DNA of 64,000 nucleotides. Origin: Adiantum capillus-veneris (lineage: Eukaryota; Streptophyta; Polypodiopsida; Polypodiales; Pteridaceae). Of the stretch, positions 12,264 through 24,274 are shown in pieces; the stretch's first letter is position 1; each line of letters starts with the position of its first letter. The position numbers and the translations under genes are program-made. The stretch covers positions 156,113,592-156,177,591 of the forward strand of contig CM043943.1 of NCBI GenBank assembly GCA_014529385.2, given 5' to 3'. Under the pieces are notes generated by a model. That model had not been told where the DNA came from, made no database searches, and saw only the letters and a program-made list of their open reading frames with translations.

Positions 12264-12968
12264 TGTAATGGAAATGGCCTATGAACTTTGAGAATAGCGA
12301 CATTAAGAGAATTAGAGTGAGCATTTTTGTGAGATTACTTTGAGAACATAGAGGGTAAACTTAATCGATGGTAGCAACATAAACATAGTACTTAATTAAC
12401 TTGGCATGAACAATACTTTTAAAGAACATGACAATCGTTGAGGACCGGATTTACTTGGAGCCGGTCCCCTCTCCAAAATGCGTTTGTGTTATAGATTCTC
12501 CCATCAAGAAAGACTTGATACAATACATTTTTTGTGTTCCTTGTGACTTAGGTGATGCAATGAATATGGAAAGCTTCATGCAGCACGAGCATAACGTAAA
12601 CTTTGCAAAAAGAATTAACTATTCCAAGCCTCAGTCCCAAGGCCTCAAACACCTACGAAGGTGGAGAGAGCTAGCGGGGAATGAAGGTAGCGAAGAGGAA
12701 GAAGAATCATTCATAGGAGAAAGAAATAATTCCTCACTTATCATCACTCGTCTTACCTAGCATAACATAATAGCATAGTAATGAAGATGAAGAAGATGGA
12801 AAGCTTAAGCATTGAAGCATGGCTCTTGGTTGGATTTGCATTCCATAGCCAAGAGTGTTGGTGTAGGCTCTCAACTTCTCAGCAAGCTTGGAGAAGGAGA
12901 TGGAGTTCTTGCACTTTGCACTTCACACAATGAGAGAGTGTGTGTGTGGGTGTGGGAGAGTATACCCC

Positions 12969-12999
<31 letters not shown>

Positions 13000-13693
13000 T
13001 CTCCCTCTCTTTTGTATTATTTAATTATTTGGACATGTGTCCTCTTTTTCCTCTTTGAGAGAAAAAACTTAATTATTTATTTTTATGTATCTAAATTCTC
13101 ATAAGACTCCTTTAAAGCCTATCCAACAAGATTCCAGCACATCATGAGGGCCAAATGGGAAGGATCTTGACACGTGTCTTTTATGCTTCTTAAGATATCA
13201 TGTTTGAATTGAACACTTTAAGCACCTTAGTCATTTAAGCATGAAAATCGATTATGCCTCCTGAGAGATCATGTTTGAATTGAACACTTCAAGAACCTTA
13301 GTCATTTAAGCATGAAAAGCACCTCAAGCTTGGGCAAGGTTCCCACAAACACCTTAAGCACCTTAGTTAGCAAGCAGGACAAGCACCTCATACTTGGGTA
13401 GGATTCCCACCTCATCAAGGTCAGCCCTGCCTAAGGTCAAAGGACTTTTTAACACTAACTTTTGGAGGTCTTTAATGAAGCTAACCCTAAGGTCTTTAAG
13501 CTCCATAAGGTAGTATTGCTCTTTAACATACCATCTCTCATTTGGACCCCTTTAACCTTGGGCCTCATGTTGAGACAGATCCATAGACACATGTCTATAT
13601 TCTAACCCTTGTTCCTGTTTATTCTCCCACATCAAATGATCAGTTTAATATGAGAAAATCATTTGGATTGGTTAGATAGTAGATTTTATGACA
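12264..13693 (-). repeat. 3' LTR of element B
   Basis: The 1430-bp LTR starts TGTAATGG and ends TTTTATGACA on the + strand. It carries a CT microsatellite at about 12966-13012 and repeats of an AAGCACCTTAGTCATTTAAG type around 13210-13370. It is homologous to the LTR of element D (55102-57022), and its last 80 bp also resemble the LTR of family A. Confidence 0.9.
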
Positions 13694-13708
13694 TTACCTC
13701 TCTCTTGA
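13694..13708 (-). promoter_or_regulatory. polypurine tract of element B
   Basis: On the minus strand AAGAGAGAGGTAA abuts the 3' LTR start TGTCATAAAAT, the same tract as in element A and in the element at the left edge of the window. Confidence 0.85.
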
Positions 13709-13950
13709 AATCATAGTTGTCCTTGAGTATGAGGTAGAAGAGATAAAGTCTTAGTCATTAGTCTACGTTTCTTAGCGGGTAATCCCTTTTCACCCTACGA
13801 CATCATTCCAAAATGGATAACTAGTCCATTTGGTGCTTGGGAGACGTAGCTTTCACAAACATGTCTACTATTTAGTCCATATCATACTCCCAAAGTAAAG
13901 TGACAAATTCTACTTGGTGTTTGAGTGACGTCGCCATCACAAACATGATT

Positions 13951-15660
13951 CTAAGTATGCATACTATTTAAATTTGTGCACAAAAGAGGATTAGTTTTAT
14001 ACGAGTTTTCAAAAAGCTTGGTTTGCGTCATGAAGTACTTGAGATTTTGGTGGTCTGTTTGTAAAATGAATGGAGTCCCCAATAAATAGTGCTTCCATGT
14101 GTCTAGGGTATTTAAAATAGCTAAAAGCTCTTTCTCATAAATGCCGAAGACCCGTTTATCCGTATTGAGCCTTCGACTCTTGTATGCTATGGCATGCCCT
14201 TCTTGAAGCAAGACTGCTTCAAGGAAATCACCAGAAGCATCACATTGGACCTTAAATGGCTTCGAGAGATCTGGAAGCATGAGGATTAGTTGAGAGGTAA
14301 GCTTCTCTTTGAGCTTGTCAAAAGAATTTTTCTCCTTAGCAGTCCATGAATACTTAATGTTCTTCTTTGTTAAGTCATGTGATGGTCCTACTATTTGATA
14401 AAATTTTGCTATGAAGCATCTATAGTACGCACACATACCAATAAAGCTTCTATCTCATGTAGATTCCTTGGATTAGGCCATGCTTTTATTACCTCTAACT
14501 TTCGTGCATCCATATTGATACCATCTCGAGAGATAATATGACCTAAGTATTGAATCTCTTGAAGGAAAATTTCGATTTTCTTTTGGTTGAAAAAAAGCTT
14601 GTTCTCCCTCAATGCTCGAAAAATCACTTGGAGATGTTGATTGTGTTCCTCCAAGGACTTGGAGTAGATGTTGATATCATCAAAGAACACTCCAGTGAAC
14701 TTGTGGTAGGGTCTAAATATTTTCTCCATCAAACAATTGAATGTGACTGGTGCATTGGTCAAGCCAAAAGGCATGACTAGATATTCATAAAGACCAAACG
14801 TTGTACGAAACGCGGTCTTTAGGATATCCTCATCCACTATCCTTATTTGATGATAGCCACTTTTAAGGTCAATCCTACTGAGGTAGGTAGAGTCTTGTAG
14901 CTTATCAAACAGATCTTCTACCCCAGGGCACGGGAAATCTGTTTTTGATACTAATATGGTTTAGTGCTTGATAGTCCACACACACATGGTATGTACCATC
15001 TTTCTTTTGCACTAAAAGGACTGGAGAACAAAAGGGAGAGGAGCTAGACCTCACCATCCCTTTGTCTACCAATTCTTGTACTTGCAACATGATTTCCTCT
15101 TGTTAAGCTTGGGAAACTCGATAAGGAGGCTTGTTAGGTGGTGGGCTTCCTGGTAGGAGCTCAATTTGATGGTCAGCATCCCCTCATTTTAGAGGTAATT
15201 CCATAGGGATATCATCGATAAAAACATCTTGGAATCCATTTAGAAAAGTAGACAAGTCTAACTCTTCTTGATTCCTACCATTTTCATTTGATAAATCGTT
15301 AGCGTCATTAGTGGATTCTTTGACAAAAATCATGTACCCAAAAATCGAGCTTTTCATTGACTTATCAAAAGCTGATGAATTTACAAGTGGTATAGTACGA
15401 CCATACTCATTAGCATCTATATGCATGCTCTTTCTTATGTAGTTGAAGTAGATTCTCCTTTCATGGAACTTCATGTTGGTAGCCATGCAGTTAAACCATG
15501 GTGCCCCTAGGATAACATCCTCATGTTGGAGAGGAGAGATGAAAAAGTCTTCTTTGTCGACATAGCTTTGGACATGAAGCCTCAACTTCCCAATCAAGGG
15601 AGTAAAAGAGGCTTGCTTTCCCTTGAAAAATGTGTCAACAGATACAGTATCTCCCATCTC
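13951..15660 (-). pseudogene. element B pol remnant: protease end, RT, partial RNase H
   Basis: From high to low coordinates the minus strand reads the segment after the protease (15184-15657, HEDVILGAPWF), then RT (14905-15090 LVQKKDGTYHVCVDYQALN; 14409-14837 FGLYEYLVMPFGLTNAP and catalytic GVFFDDINIYS), then RNase H (13951-14436: QCDASGDF, YEKELLAIL, TDHQNLKYFMTQTK). The frame then jumps into the 3' noncoding region at about 14000-14010, so the end of RNase H, the whole integrase and the chromodomain are gone. Frame changes at about 14420, 14840-14910 and 15100-15180 also disable it. Confidence 0.85.
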
Positions 15661-17189
15661 AAAAGCTTAAAAGCCCAACTTGGTGGCGAACTCCGTTGAT
15701 ATGAAGTTGTGAGTAGAGCCAAGGTCAAACAAGATGAAGGCATCATGTTCCCTTACCTTTCCACAAGCATAGGAGAGAGGTGATCCTTTGCACAATGAGC
15801 ATCCGCTTTTGGAGCTTCGATGGTGGAAGCTCTAGGAGTCTCACTACGGGCATTTCTCTTGGGGCAAGAACAATAACCATCTCCTTGCTCCCCACACTTA
15901 AAACACTCATCGTCCTTGCAAAAAGCTTCAAGATCTTCAGGAGAGAGTTTGTTTTACCTTTGTAAACTCCCTTCTCATTGACCCAATTGTTGTTGTAGTT
16001 GTTATGGAATTGCCTTGGGAAGAACTTTGGGCATTGGTTTTCCCCTTTGCATCACTTTTGTCTTTGTTTTCCATGGGCTTGACATTCTGTCTAGCCCCTT
16101 GTTGAAAATTGATGCAAGAAGCAACCATGGTGTGATGGATTACTTTGGTGATAGAACCAGGCCATTGGGAGTTAACATACTCGGCCATTTCTTTAGGTAA
16201 TCCCACACAAAATTGTTTCTTTTTCTCGGCAAATCCTATCTTTGGAAAGACAATAGCCTTGAGATGTAAATCCCAAAACTTGTCCACATATTTGTGAATA
16301 GACTCATGGGAGAGAAGCTTCAAACTGCACCATTCAATAAGTACGTCCTTTGCATCACTTGCAAGAAATTGCTTCATGATGGAAACTCTTAGAGTTCTCC
16401 ATGTCTTTGGGGCTTCACCATTGCCATGAAGGCTAGCCCACCATTGACGAGCCGATTTCTGGAAGTGCATAGCTACATGGTGTAGCTTGGAGGACTCCAT
16501 GAAGCCCTCGTCTCCAAAGGCCGCATCAAATTGCTGGATGAAGACCAATACTTTGTCGGTGGCACCAAAGGTGCCATCATAGGTGAGAAAAAAGATACTC
16601 TTTGCTCCCTCTTTGAACTTCTTGAGTTTTTGTGACCTTCACCATGCAGGGTATGGTTTGCGATGTCCTCCCCTCTTGTATTCTCTAGGAGAATAGCCAT
16701 AGCTTTTGTTTGGAAGAGGAGGAAGGTGAAGAACAAGGAGAAGAGGGTGACCTCTTTCTTGACCTTTTCTTCCTTTTTTTTCTCTCTTCCCTTTTAGAGT
16801 GACGAGGAGAAGGAAAGTGTGTTGATCGTTTCCTTGGGAGGAGTTGGCGATCGTCTAGACCGCCGTCTTCATGGAGCCACATCTTCAGAGAAACTTAGGG
16901 ATTCATTACTTTCTTGTTCTTTGGATTCCTCCTCTCGTATGGGAGAGAGTCTTCTTTTGGGGGTCTCATCAAGAGGCCTCCTAAGCTCTCTCTCCTCTTC
17001 GAGAGGAAGGGGAATCCCATAAGCACAAAGTTGTTGAGTAACTTCGGCTTGCAAAGCAAAGTTTCCCATAGCTTGCTGCAACCAAGTAACAAGATAATTG
17101 ACAAACATGGGGTCATCATCATTAGCATCTTCATGTGAAAAATCAAAGTTATCAATGTTCATTCTACTCTCTTAGTTATTGTCAGCCAT
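15661..17189 (-). pseudogene. element B gag and protease remnant
   Basis: Gag forms the particle that packages element RNA. An ATG at 17189 opens MADNN, then a stop, then MNIDNFDF (16869-17162). A basic Ser/Arg-rich stretch follows (16685-16882), then the gag core (15937-16548: MVFIQQFDAAFGDEGF, QWWASL, YVDKFWDLHLKA). The zinc-knuckle region and the DPGSTHNFIS-type protease start fall at about 15660-15930 in shifted frames. The order and motifs are those of element A gag, with several frameshifts. Confidence 0.85.
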
Positions 17190-17588
17190 GCTAATTATAC
17201 ATGTGTTTACTTAGTGTACTCTTTGGCAATTCAAAACCTTAGTTGCTACTCCTCTTAGCCTTTGAAAATCATCACTTAAGTATCTACACCCACGACTCAA
17301 ATTGGTTAACTATAGAGAGTAGTGGAGTGGGTCTAATATTGCAGAATTGTCGAGGGCTAGCTCCTTTTGGACTTCTTATCGCTCAATAATGGCAAAGCAG
17401 TAGGCAAGTCTAAAAAAACCCCATTATTAAGACCAAAGCTCTCGAGGTGTGCACCATATCCCACATAGTGGGCTCAACAAAACCGATAATAGATCCCAAT
17501 CCCACTTACCCTAATATAATTAACAAAATCAACCATTGATAGGCTACTTAAGGACCTCTCTTCTTAAGCAAGAAAATAGAAACCAAAT

Positions 17589-17600
17589 GCTCTAATACCA
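17589..17600 (-). promoter_or_regulatory. primer-binding site of element B (initiator Met tRNA type)
   Basis: The minus strand reads TGGTATTAGAGC one base from the LTR end. This differs at one position from the initiator-Met complement TGGTATCAGAGC seen in element A. It would prime minus-strand DNA synthesis. Confidence 0.85.
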
Positions 17601-17601
17601 A

Positions 17602-17663
17602 TGTAATGGAAATGGCCTATGAACTTTGAGAATAGTGGAATTAAGAGAATTAGAGTGAGCATT
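17602..17663 (-). repeat. 5' LTR of element B, fragment left of element C
   Basis: The first 62 bp of the LTR (TGTAATGGAAATGGCC to GTGAGCATT) match 12264-12325. The LTR stops at GCATT, where element C begins, and resumes at 35630. Confidence 0.92.
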
Positions 17664-18573
17664 TGTTTGCGGGTCGCCGTGATGGACGTCCATAGCATAG
17701 CTCTCAAGCATCAACATATTTATCAATACAGGGGAAGCGACTCGGATGAGGCATGGGAACTCACTAGGGTGTCAATCCTAATGAAGTGAACTCGAAGAGA
17801 TGCAAATTACTAATTCTACAAGTAAATCAAACGCATTACTACCAAGTAATCTGCCTATGTCCTCCTACACCGTTCTTCAGACATCAAACCCGTTTACCAT
17901 GCAAATCATGTCGGAATCGCACGAAACTTGAAGGGAAGCTACAAGGGGGTTATCAGGAACATATCCTATCACTGTCACAGCATTCTGAATAGGTACAACG
18001 ATCGCGATCGTTCGTCCCAAAGTCAGCAAAAACAGCGAACAGGTGATCCTAATGGGTCGTTTTAGGGTCCCTGAAGCCTCTCCTAGGGTCAAAACAACAT
18101 AAAACACGCATATAGACACTCAAAACAGTGATTTAAGACCTCAAACTTGTAGTTGAAAACCTACACCGAATCTTGAATGATTACACTTGAATGAAAGAGC
18201 GAGAGGAGAGGAACACAATGCAATAAGCAAATCTGAATTTGGATTACCGTAGCCGCAATGGCGAAGATTACAAGGTTGAACAAGAAGGAGCTGTCAAACG
18301 TGCGTTGTCTTCTCAGTTCTCCATTAAAAAGATTGTCCTCAAACTTACAAAAATTGACCTTTATAGATTAGGTCTTTACAAAATGGCTTGTCCGGCCACA
18401 AGCTCCCACCTCTAACTGGATCTCTAATATACAATTGCTCCCATAAGAATAATCATACATCCTTTGACAATTTCCCGGCTTAGAGATGCTTCTTTACAAA
18501 AGAATTTTACAATGGTTTCTTAGAAAAATATGATCCTCTGGCCACGGCCGCTAGTTGCTTCGTCCGCCAAACA
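17664..18573 (-). repeat. 3' LTR of element C
   Basis: The 910-bp LTR runs from TGTTTGCGGG to CGCCAAACA (TG...CA) and ends next to a polypurine tract. It includes a perfect 16-bp palindrome AACGATCGCGATCGTT at 17997-18012, which is degraded in the other LTR. Confidence 0.93.
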
Positions 18574-18587
18574 CTCCCCCCTTCCTT
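18574..18587 (-). promoter_or_regulatory. 3' polypurine tract of element C
   Basis: AAGGAAGGGGGGAG on the minus strand directly abuts the 3' LTR. An identical 14-mer occurs inside the element at 24310-24323. Confidence 0.85.
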
Positions 18588-18639
18588 ATCCTTGCACGCC
18601 CTCGTGCATGTTTAGTGCTTTGGCCGTTGATGTGGCTCT

Positions 18640-21600
18640 AATGAAAGCGAGTGTCGCTGAAAAACCTCTTGTTTGCAGGACGGCTTCGAGGGCTTCTTGA
18701 TGCTGTCAGAATGGATTTTCCGATAACATGTGTTGGTATGCTACGTACCTTGCCTTGAGGTCCTTCGCCATAGGATGGAAAATCCTTGAATCCATTTTGA
18801 AGAATCCTGTGAGACGAAGGCCTCTTCAAATGTCTGCAAGTAATGTGAGGGCAGGTACATTAGCCTTGAGTACATGGCCATCAAGATGTGTCGTGGCGGT
18901 GAATCCTGTAGATTCCAGCAGATGCCTCTGTGTCCTTCCAAGAACAGATTCCACGGATGATCGTCGCCTTCAGTGTCTTTAAACACCTGGATGCAGGTGA
19001 CGATCATCCAGGCTATCTTTACTAACATCTGGCATGCCAAATCGGGGATATCCCGTAGCAAAGTGACTGTTGATTTTAGTGTGCTGACCATGTAGGCCAT
19101 CGTAGGGGGTTACTGCACTTTCAGAACCGGGTAATTCAACTTGTGCAGCCTTGACCCCTTCCATGTGGTGAAATCTTTCCAAGTGCGTCTTCGAGGGACT
19201 GTGCAGAATGTACGATCTATTTGTATATGTTGAGGAGCGTTATGGTAATTTGTTAGATCCTGTGGCCTTTTGTCCAACTACTTCTGCCTCCACTTGGGGT
19301 GGTCATCAACAAGCATCTGAGCTTCTTCCACTGTGAGTGCAATGCCTTCATAACCCCCTTCTTTGTTTCGTGGCAAGACTGGCCGCATCTTTTCTTTCCA
19401 CAAAATTGCCTCATGGCATAGCAGAGGAAACGGGAGGTACTCATGGACAAATCCTTCCACCTGCTCTTCTGGTTGTAGGTATGCTAGGGTTGCTGACTCC
19501 AGTATCTTCTTTTCGTAGAGCATGTACTCCTTGGCTGGCCCCTCTGGCATGTCCTAAATGCTCTCATTGAGCTCATCTCTTATATCCAGATCGGGCCCTT
19601 CAAATTCCTGCTCTTGTTGCCCTTGGTGTGATGTTCTAGGCAAATCTGGCACTTGTTGTCCAGGCAGCAGTTGTGGTTGAGTATGGGCTTTATCTGCTTT
19701 GATTTGTTGTTGAAAAACCAGATCTTATTTTTCCTTTAGCAGCGTGTCACCGATCTGCTTCTGAATCTGTAGTTCAGCGCTTGCTTGAGCTAGTTGTTGC
19801 TCCATTTCTTTTAACTTTAGCTCATTTACCACCGTCTGGGCTACCATCCCTGATATGAGTAGCTGCCTTTGAAGCTTCTCTTACTCTAGCTCTGCTTTTA
19901 GCGCTGCTATAGTGTTCACTTCCGTGGAATCGTCAGATGTGGAGACAAATGCCCCAACAGGTTCCTGATTCGCCATTAAAGTCGTCAGAGTGCCTTTGAC
20001 AGTGTTGAAGGAACTGCTGAGTCTTTGGAATCTTGCACTCTCATAGGCAAGCTACTATGTTGCTTTCTGGACTCTTGCCGTCAGCTCTTGGCACTCCTTC
20101 TCTTTGGCTGTCAAGTCTGTCCTGACGTCCACCAAGTCTTTGATTAGAGACTGAGCCTGCTATTGCTCAAGGTCTCTTTCCTCCATTGTGCGTTCTAGTT
20201 GCGTCCTCAGGCTCTCTAACTCTTCTTGCCCTGATGCTTGCTTTTGTTGGGCTTCCTGTACCTGCCTTTCCTTTTCACTCAGCACCACATGCTGACATTG
20301 GAATTGCCGTTCTAATTCCCGTAGAGTTTGCTTGTAATCAAATCCAGCCACCGCCTGGCAGGCTTCTTGGTATCCGATGGATTCTGTAGGTGGTATAACT
20401 TCCTTTTGCGAGGTTGGGGGGGGGGGGGGGGGGGGGGGGAGTTGGCTGTTTTTTGTTCGATGGAGAAGGGGGAGGAGGAGGAGATTTTGGTGTTGGAGGA
20501 GGTGATTTTCTAGGCAAGGGAGGAGGTGATTTGGGCGAGGGAGGAGGCGGACTTGATTCTTCTCGTACATGTCTCTTCTTGGAAGTCTCTTCTCCTTGTT
20601 GTGAAGCAGATGCTTCCGCTTTTCTTTTATTTAAAATCCTGATTATTCTTTGGCGGGTGAGATCCGCCCGTTGCGCTTCCAGATTCCTATCTCTTTGGAT
20701 CTTTTTAAGCTGTTCCGCCTGATTTGTCTCATCAACTGCGTCTTTCTCCTTCGTTCCTTTAGTGGACTACGAAGAAATGTCCACTTCCGCAGCCTTTTTT
20801 TATGCTTCTAACCTTTGCTTCGTAGCCCGTAGGCGAGTTGCATTTTCGATCCTTTCTTGCCTTTCCCTTTCGAATCTTCTTTTTTGTGCCTGTTGTGTTT
20901 CAGCCGCTCGAGCCTGTCTGTCAGCCCGCAATTTGGTTCATCTTTCCTCGACTCTTTTTTGAGCTTCCGCATATGCTTTTTGCATGTCCGACTGCGGTAC
21001 TGCACTTCTCTCACTTCTTTTTCTCTCTAGCAGCTTTGTGGAGTCTTCCTCCTCGCTTTCCTCAAACTCTAAAGGCACTTTGTCTTTAGAATCTTGAGAC
21101 TTTCCTTCATCATCTGTCTTCGATTTTTCTTCATCACTCGAACTTTTATTGGTGGCCTTTGCTGAGCACGATGATGTCGCGCCAGGGGTCGTCCTTACGG
21201 AACGAGCAACCAGCTTGGCTTTCTGGATCAGGGCCATTTGAGAGCTGGCAGCTGGCAGCTAGCAAATCTTCGATCATTCCCAAAGCCTGGTATGCTATTC
21301 TGGTTAGCATCGGCCCTGCACTCATGTAGCTTTTTTTTTTTGCCGAGCTTTTCAAATTCGCTTCAATCAGATTGTCCAGAATGTAAGAACCGTAGTCGCA
21401 GCGAATGGTTCTATTTTTTGCCGTTGCTAGAGCCATGACTACGGCAATGTGCAGGATTGGCTCGGTGTAGCGAGGAGGCTTTTGTACTTTGAAATGCTGA
21501 GATATGAATCTCATTGGCAATTCCAGCTCTCCGTAAATCATGTCACTGTATTTGTATTTATTTCCCTTTGCTTTGACGAATGCCTTCTCATTGTCCAGTG

Positions 21601-22123
21601 ACTTTGTCTTTGCCAGCAAATCGTGTTTCCCTGGAAGGAAATGTAAAGCTTCGTTGATGATTTCCTTCGTGATCTTTACTTTCACCTTCGATCCATCCTT
21701 GTCTGTGAGCATTGCCTGCCCATCATATTGTATTGAGCTCATGAGCTCGTGGGCCCTCATGTAATCTGTTCCCCATGGCTGTAATCTAAAAAATTTCTCC
21801 AAGTGTACAGCTCGCACTGCCTCTATTACCTCCGGCCTTTGGTGGAGATTCCATATCTCCCGTGGCGTGATAGTTGTCTTTACCAAGTCACCATCCGCAT
21901 CCTTAAACTTCGAGATGAATATGTGGGCAGGGATTTGAGCAAGTATTTCATCCGAGATGTGAGCCTTTTCATTTGTGGCGAGCTGCTCCACTTCATATGG
22001 TGCTGTTGTCCCACTGCCTTTCTTTCTTTTGGCGAGGCATTCTGTGTTAGGAGAATCACAAGCTGTCAGGATTTTCCCTTCGTAATCAATCAAATTTAGA
22101 CTTTTAGTAAAAAAACAGTTCAA
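18640..22123 (-). pseudogene. long accessory frame of element C (coiled coil, proline-rich linker)
   Basis: A near-continuous minus-strand frame of about 1,160 codons lies between integrase and 3' LTR, where some Athila elements carry an env-like gene. Its first 325 codons (21146-22123) form a globular domain with segments such as HLEKFFRLQPWGTDYMRAHE and RFISQHFKVQKPPRYTEP. This resembles in general layout the helical plant transposon-associated domains, but I do not recognise it. Next come an acidic Ser/Lys segment and a charged coiled coil (20808-21237). A Pro-rich linker, with poly-Pro encoded by a 24-base G run on the + strand, is followed by a Gln/Glu coiled coil (20160-20570) and a C-terminal part (about 18640-19550). 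At least six stops or frame changes break it. No signal peptide or membrane segment is visible, so it is not a typical envelope. It lacks an ATG near its start, so splicing or fusion is possible. Confidence 0.55.
20416..20439. repeat. 24-base G homopolymer
   Basis: An uninterrupted run of 24 G on the + strand lies in the accessory frame and encodes prolines on the minus strand. Its length may be imprecise in the assembly. Confidence 0.9.
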
Positions 22124-22247
22124 AAGTTAAAACTGATCATAACTTGAACAAATTTCATCCATTCTTGTCCATATTTCACTAGTGGGACTAGGAAGACTAG
22201 AGCTATGATTGATAAAAATCTGAGCCAGTTCTGGGTCTGAGGTACAC

Positions 22248-22259
22248 CGATCGCGATCG
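22248..22259. repeat. palindromic motif copy (CGATCGCGATCG)
   Basis: A perfect 12-bp palindrome preceded by GAGGTACAC, as in the other copies, in the 3' noncoding gap of element C. Confidence 0.9.
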
Positions 22260-22518
22260 TAGTACAGAGGCCAAATTTAGATTTGATCACATGAGTGTGT
22301 TGCCGATAGTTCGAGGGTCATTTTGATCCACTCTGTGTGTCATTTGAACCACTTTTGAGTTTACAAGTCCCATTTCTGGGTTACAAGTGGGGTTTGGACT
22401 AGACTCTGACTTTTCATGAGTTTTTGATATCCAAATGGCTTGAAACTTGGTTGGTGACTTGAACAAGATGTATAAAAGGGATCTGATAGGTTTTTGTCAA
22501 AATCTGAAGCTGAGGTAC

Positions 22519-22534
22519 ACCGATCGCGATCGGT
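22519..22534. repeat. palindromic motif copy (16-bp perfect palindrome)
   Basis: ACCGATCGCGATCGGT is a perfect palindrome preceded by TGAGGTAC. It lies 273 bp from the copy at 22248. Confidence 0.9.
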
Positions 22535-23254
22535 GTTCTGGGTCTGTTTTTGGTGAAAACTAGATGGTCATGAACCCTTAAGCCTGCCAAGCCCACTGAT
22601 GATTTATTTCCAAGTTTGGACTTAAAATGAACAAATTAGAGCAATTTTTCACTGTTTGACCATATTTTACTAAGTCTAACCATATTGGGTTTTCTTGATG
22701 AATTTTGGATGGATCCTTGAGTTAGTTGAAGTTAGTTTAAGAGCTCCCACTGCTTCCATGATGTTCTACTGCCATCAGCTTACTCCATTGTCTGATTTTG
22801 ACCTTATCAAGCACTTTATACCCTGTCTTAGGAGGTTTTCCAGATTTGTGCATTTTTCAAGCATTCCTTGGATATCCATGTGATATTTGAGCATCCCTAA
22901 GTAACCTTTTGGTCTTTGGCATTGGCTCAGCTCCAATTCTATCTTTGTGTGATCATTCGAAACTGAAACGACTATATTTGCACTTGTAGGAGATTCTGAG
23001 ATCCATTCGAGGGTTTCTACAACTGTTCTGACTCTCAGTCGGACAAGTGTACCTTTCAAACCATCCATCATTATTTTTAACAGGATTTTGGTAGTTGTAG
23101 GTCAATTTTTTCCCTTTTGGTTGTGTTTGAAAAATTGGGCCCATTCCATGAGCAAAATTTGTGCATTTTCCTTGAAAATTCAAGAGAGTGTACTTTTAAC
23201 TGAGTTCCAAGCATGGGCCAAGTCAAAAGTTGCAAAATCTGCATCTGGGGGCAC

Positions 23255-23365
23255 CGATTGCGATTGTACCATGGAGGTCAAAATTGATTTTGACACCAGC
23301 AAATTGTAGGCGAGGCTGAGGTATTTGTCCCAATTTTTGTCAGTGAGGTACACCGATCGTGATCA
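23255..23365. repeat. two degraded palindromic motif copies
   Basis: CGATTGCGATTG (23255-23266) and CGATCGTGATCA (23354-23365) are variants of the core. Most of the changes are C-to-T or G-to-A at CpG sites. The second keeps the GAGGTACAC prefix. Confidence 0.75.
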
Positions 23366-24274
23366 GTGTACCACCACAAAATTGTGATTTGACCACATGG
23401 CTTTGTTCCTGACCTTGTGGGGAGCACATTGATGTGTTCTGTGGCTGAAAAAAGTTTTGATTGGATGCCTCTAAGGGCCCTTGACCTCTTTGACCCGATC
23501 CGACTTTGATTTGATCCCTTCGCTCGTTTGTGCAATGATTCGCACTTGCATGCATAATAGACTTGATCTTTACTTGATAGGAAACATACCTGTGAAATAT
23601 GGTGTGAAATGCTGGCTCCGACCGTCCGTACGGGGTAGAAATGTGACAGCTCGATCTAGGTCAAAAAGCTCTCTCTTTCTCTCGCAAAAGGTGAAAATGA
23701 ACAATGAGCTAGAATTTGGCCTACCTGACCTATATCTTCCCGAGATTTCCATGACACGGCTGATTTTTCTCACCTTTGATCCCGATATAATCTGCATACC
23801 ACTTGTGGGTCGAACCGTTTGTCATTCCGGCGTCGTATGACCATTTGATGCGATTTTGGCGAAATGTAGTCATGATCATTAAGGCCGAAATTTGACATCT
23901 TCAGATTAGCTTCATATCTTTAATGCTTGATAACCTTATCATGATACTTCGGCGTTTGCTTCCAGAATTTGATTCCGACACTTGTGAGCGAGATTTTTTA
24001 ATTTTTGATGTTTATTAACGAAAATCAAATAAAATAAATTGAAAATACTTATTAACTGGCAAAAGTTAGCCAAAATTATTATACTCGCCCCTAAGCATAT
24101 ATTTTCTCTAGAAGCATCCCAATGCTCCGGATTTTGTCATTACAGCTCATTATTATGCTGGTCGGATGATACAAAAACGCTAAAAATGCCAGGTTTTGAT
24201 CGAATATGTTCGAAACTGAACTCTAAATAATGAAAAACCACACACATTATGTACAAATATACATGTTTGACCCC

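Larger units (their letters stand above)
22124..24274 (-). other. noncoding gap of element C between protease-like and accessory frames
   Basis: No domain-bearing frame is present. It contains four copies of the element's palindromic motif: intact at 22248-22259 and 22521-22532, degraded at 23255-23266 and 23354-23365. Diverged flanking sequence resembles the 5' leader. An AG preceded by a T-rich tract near 22100 could act as a splice acceptor for the accessory frame, which is inference only. Confidence 0.6.

Noticed and set aside
18640-22123. Accessory frame of element C as an envelope gene
   Set aside because: The position fits, but no signal peptide, membrane-spanning segment or cleavage site is visible, and coiled-coil and Pro-rich segments dominate.
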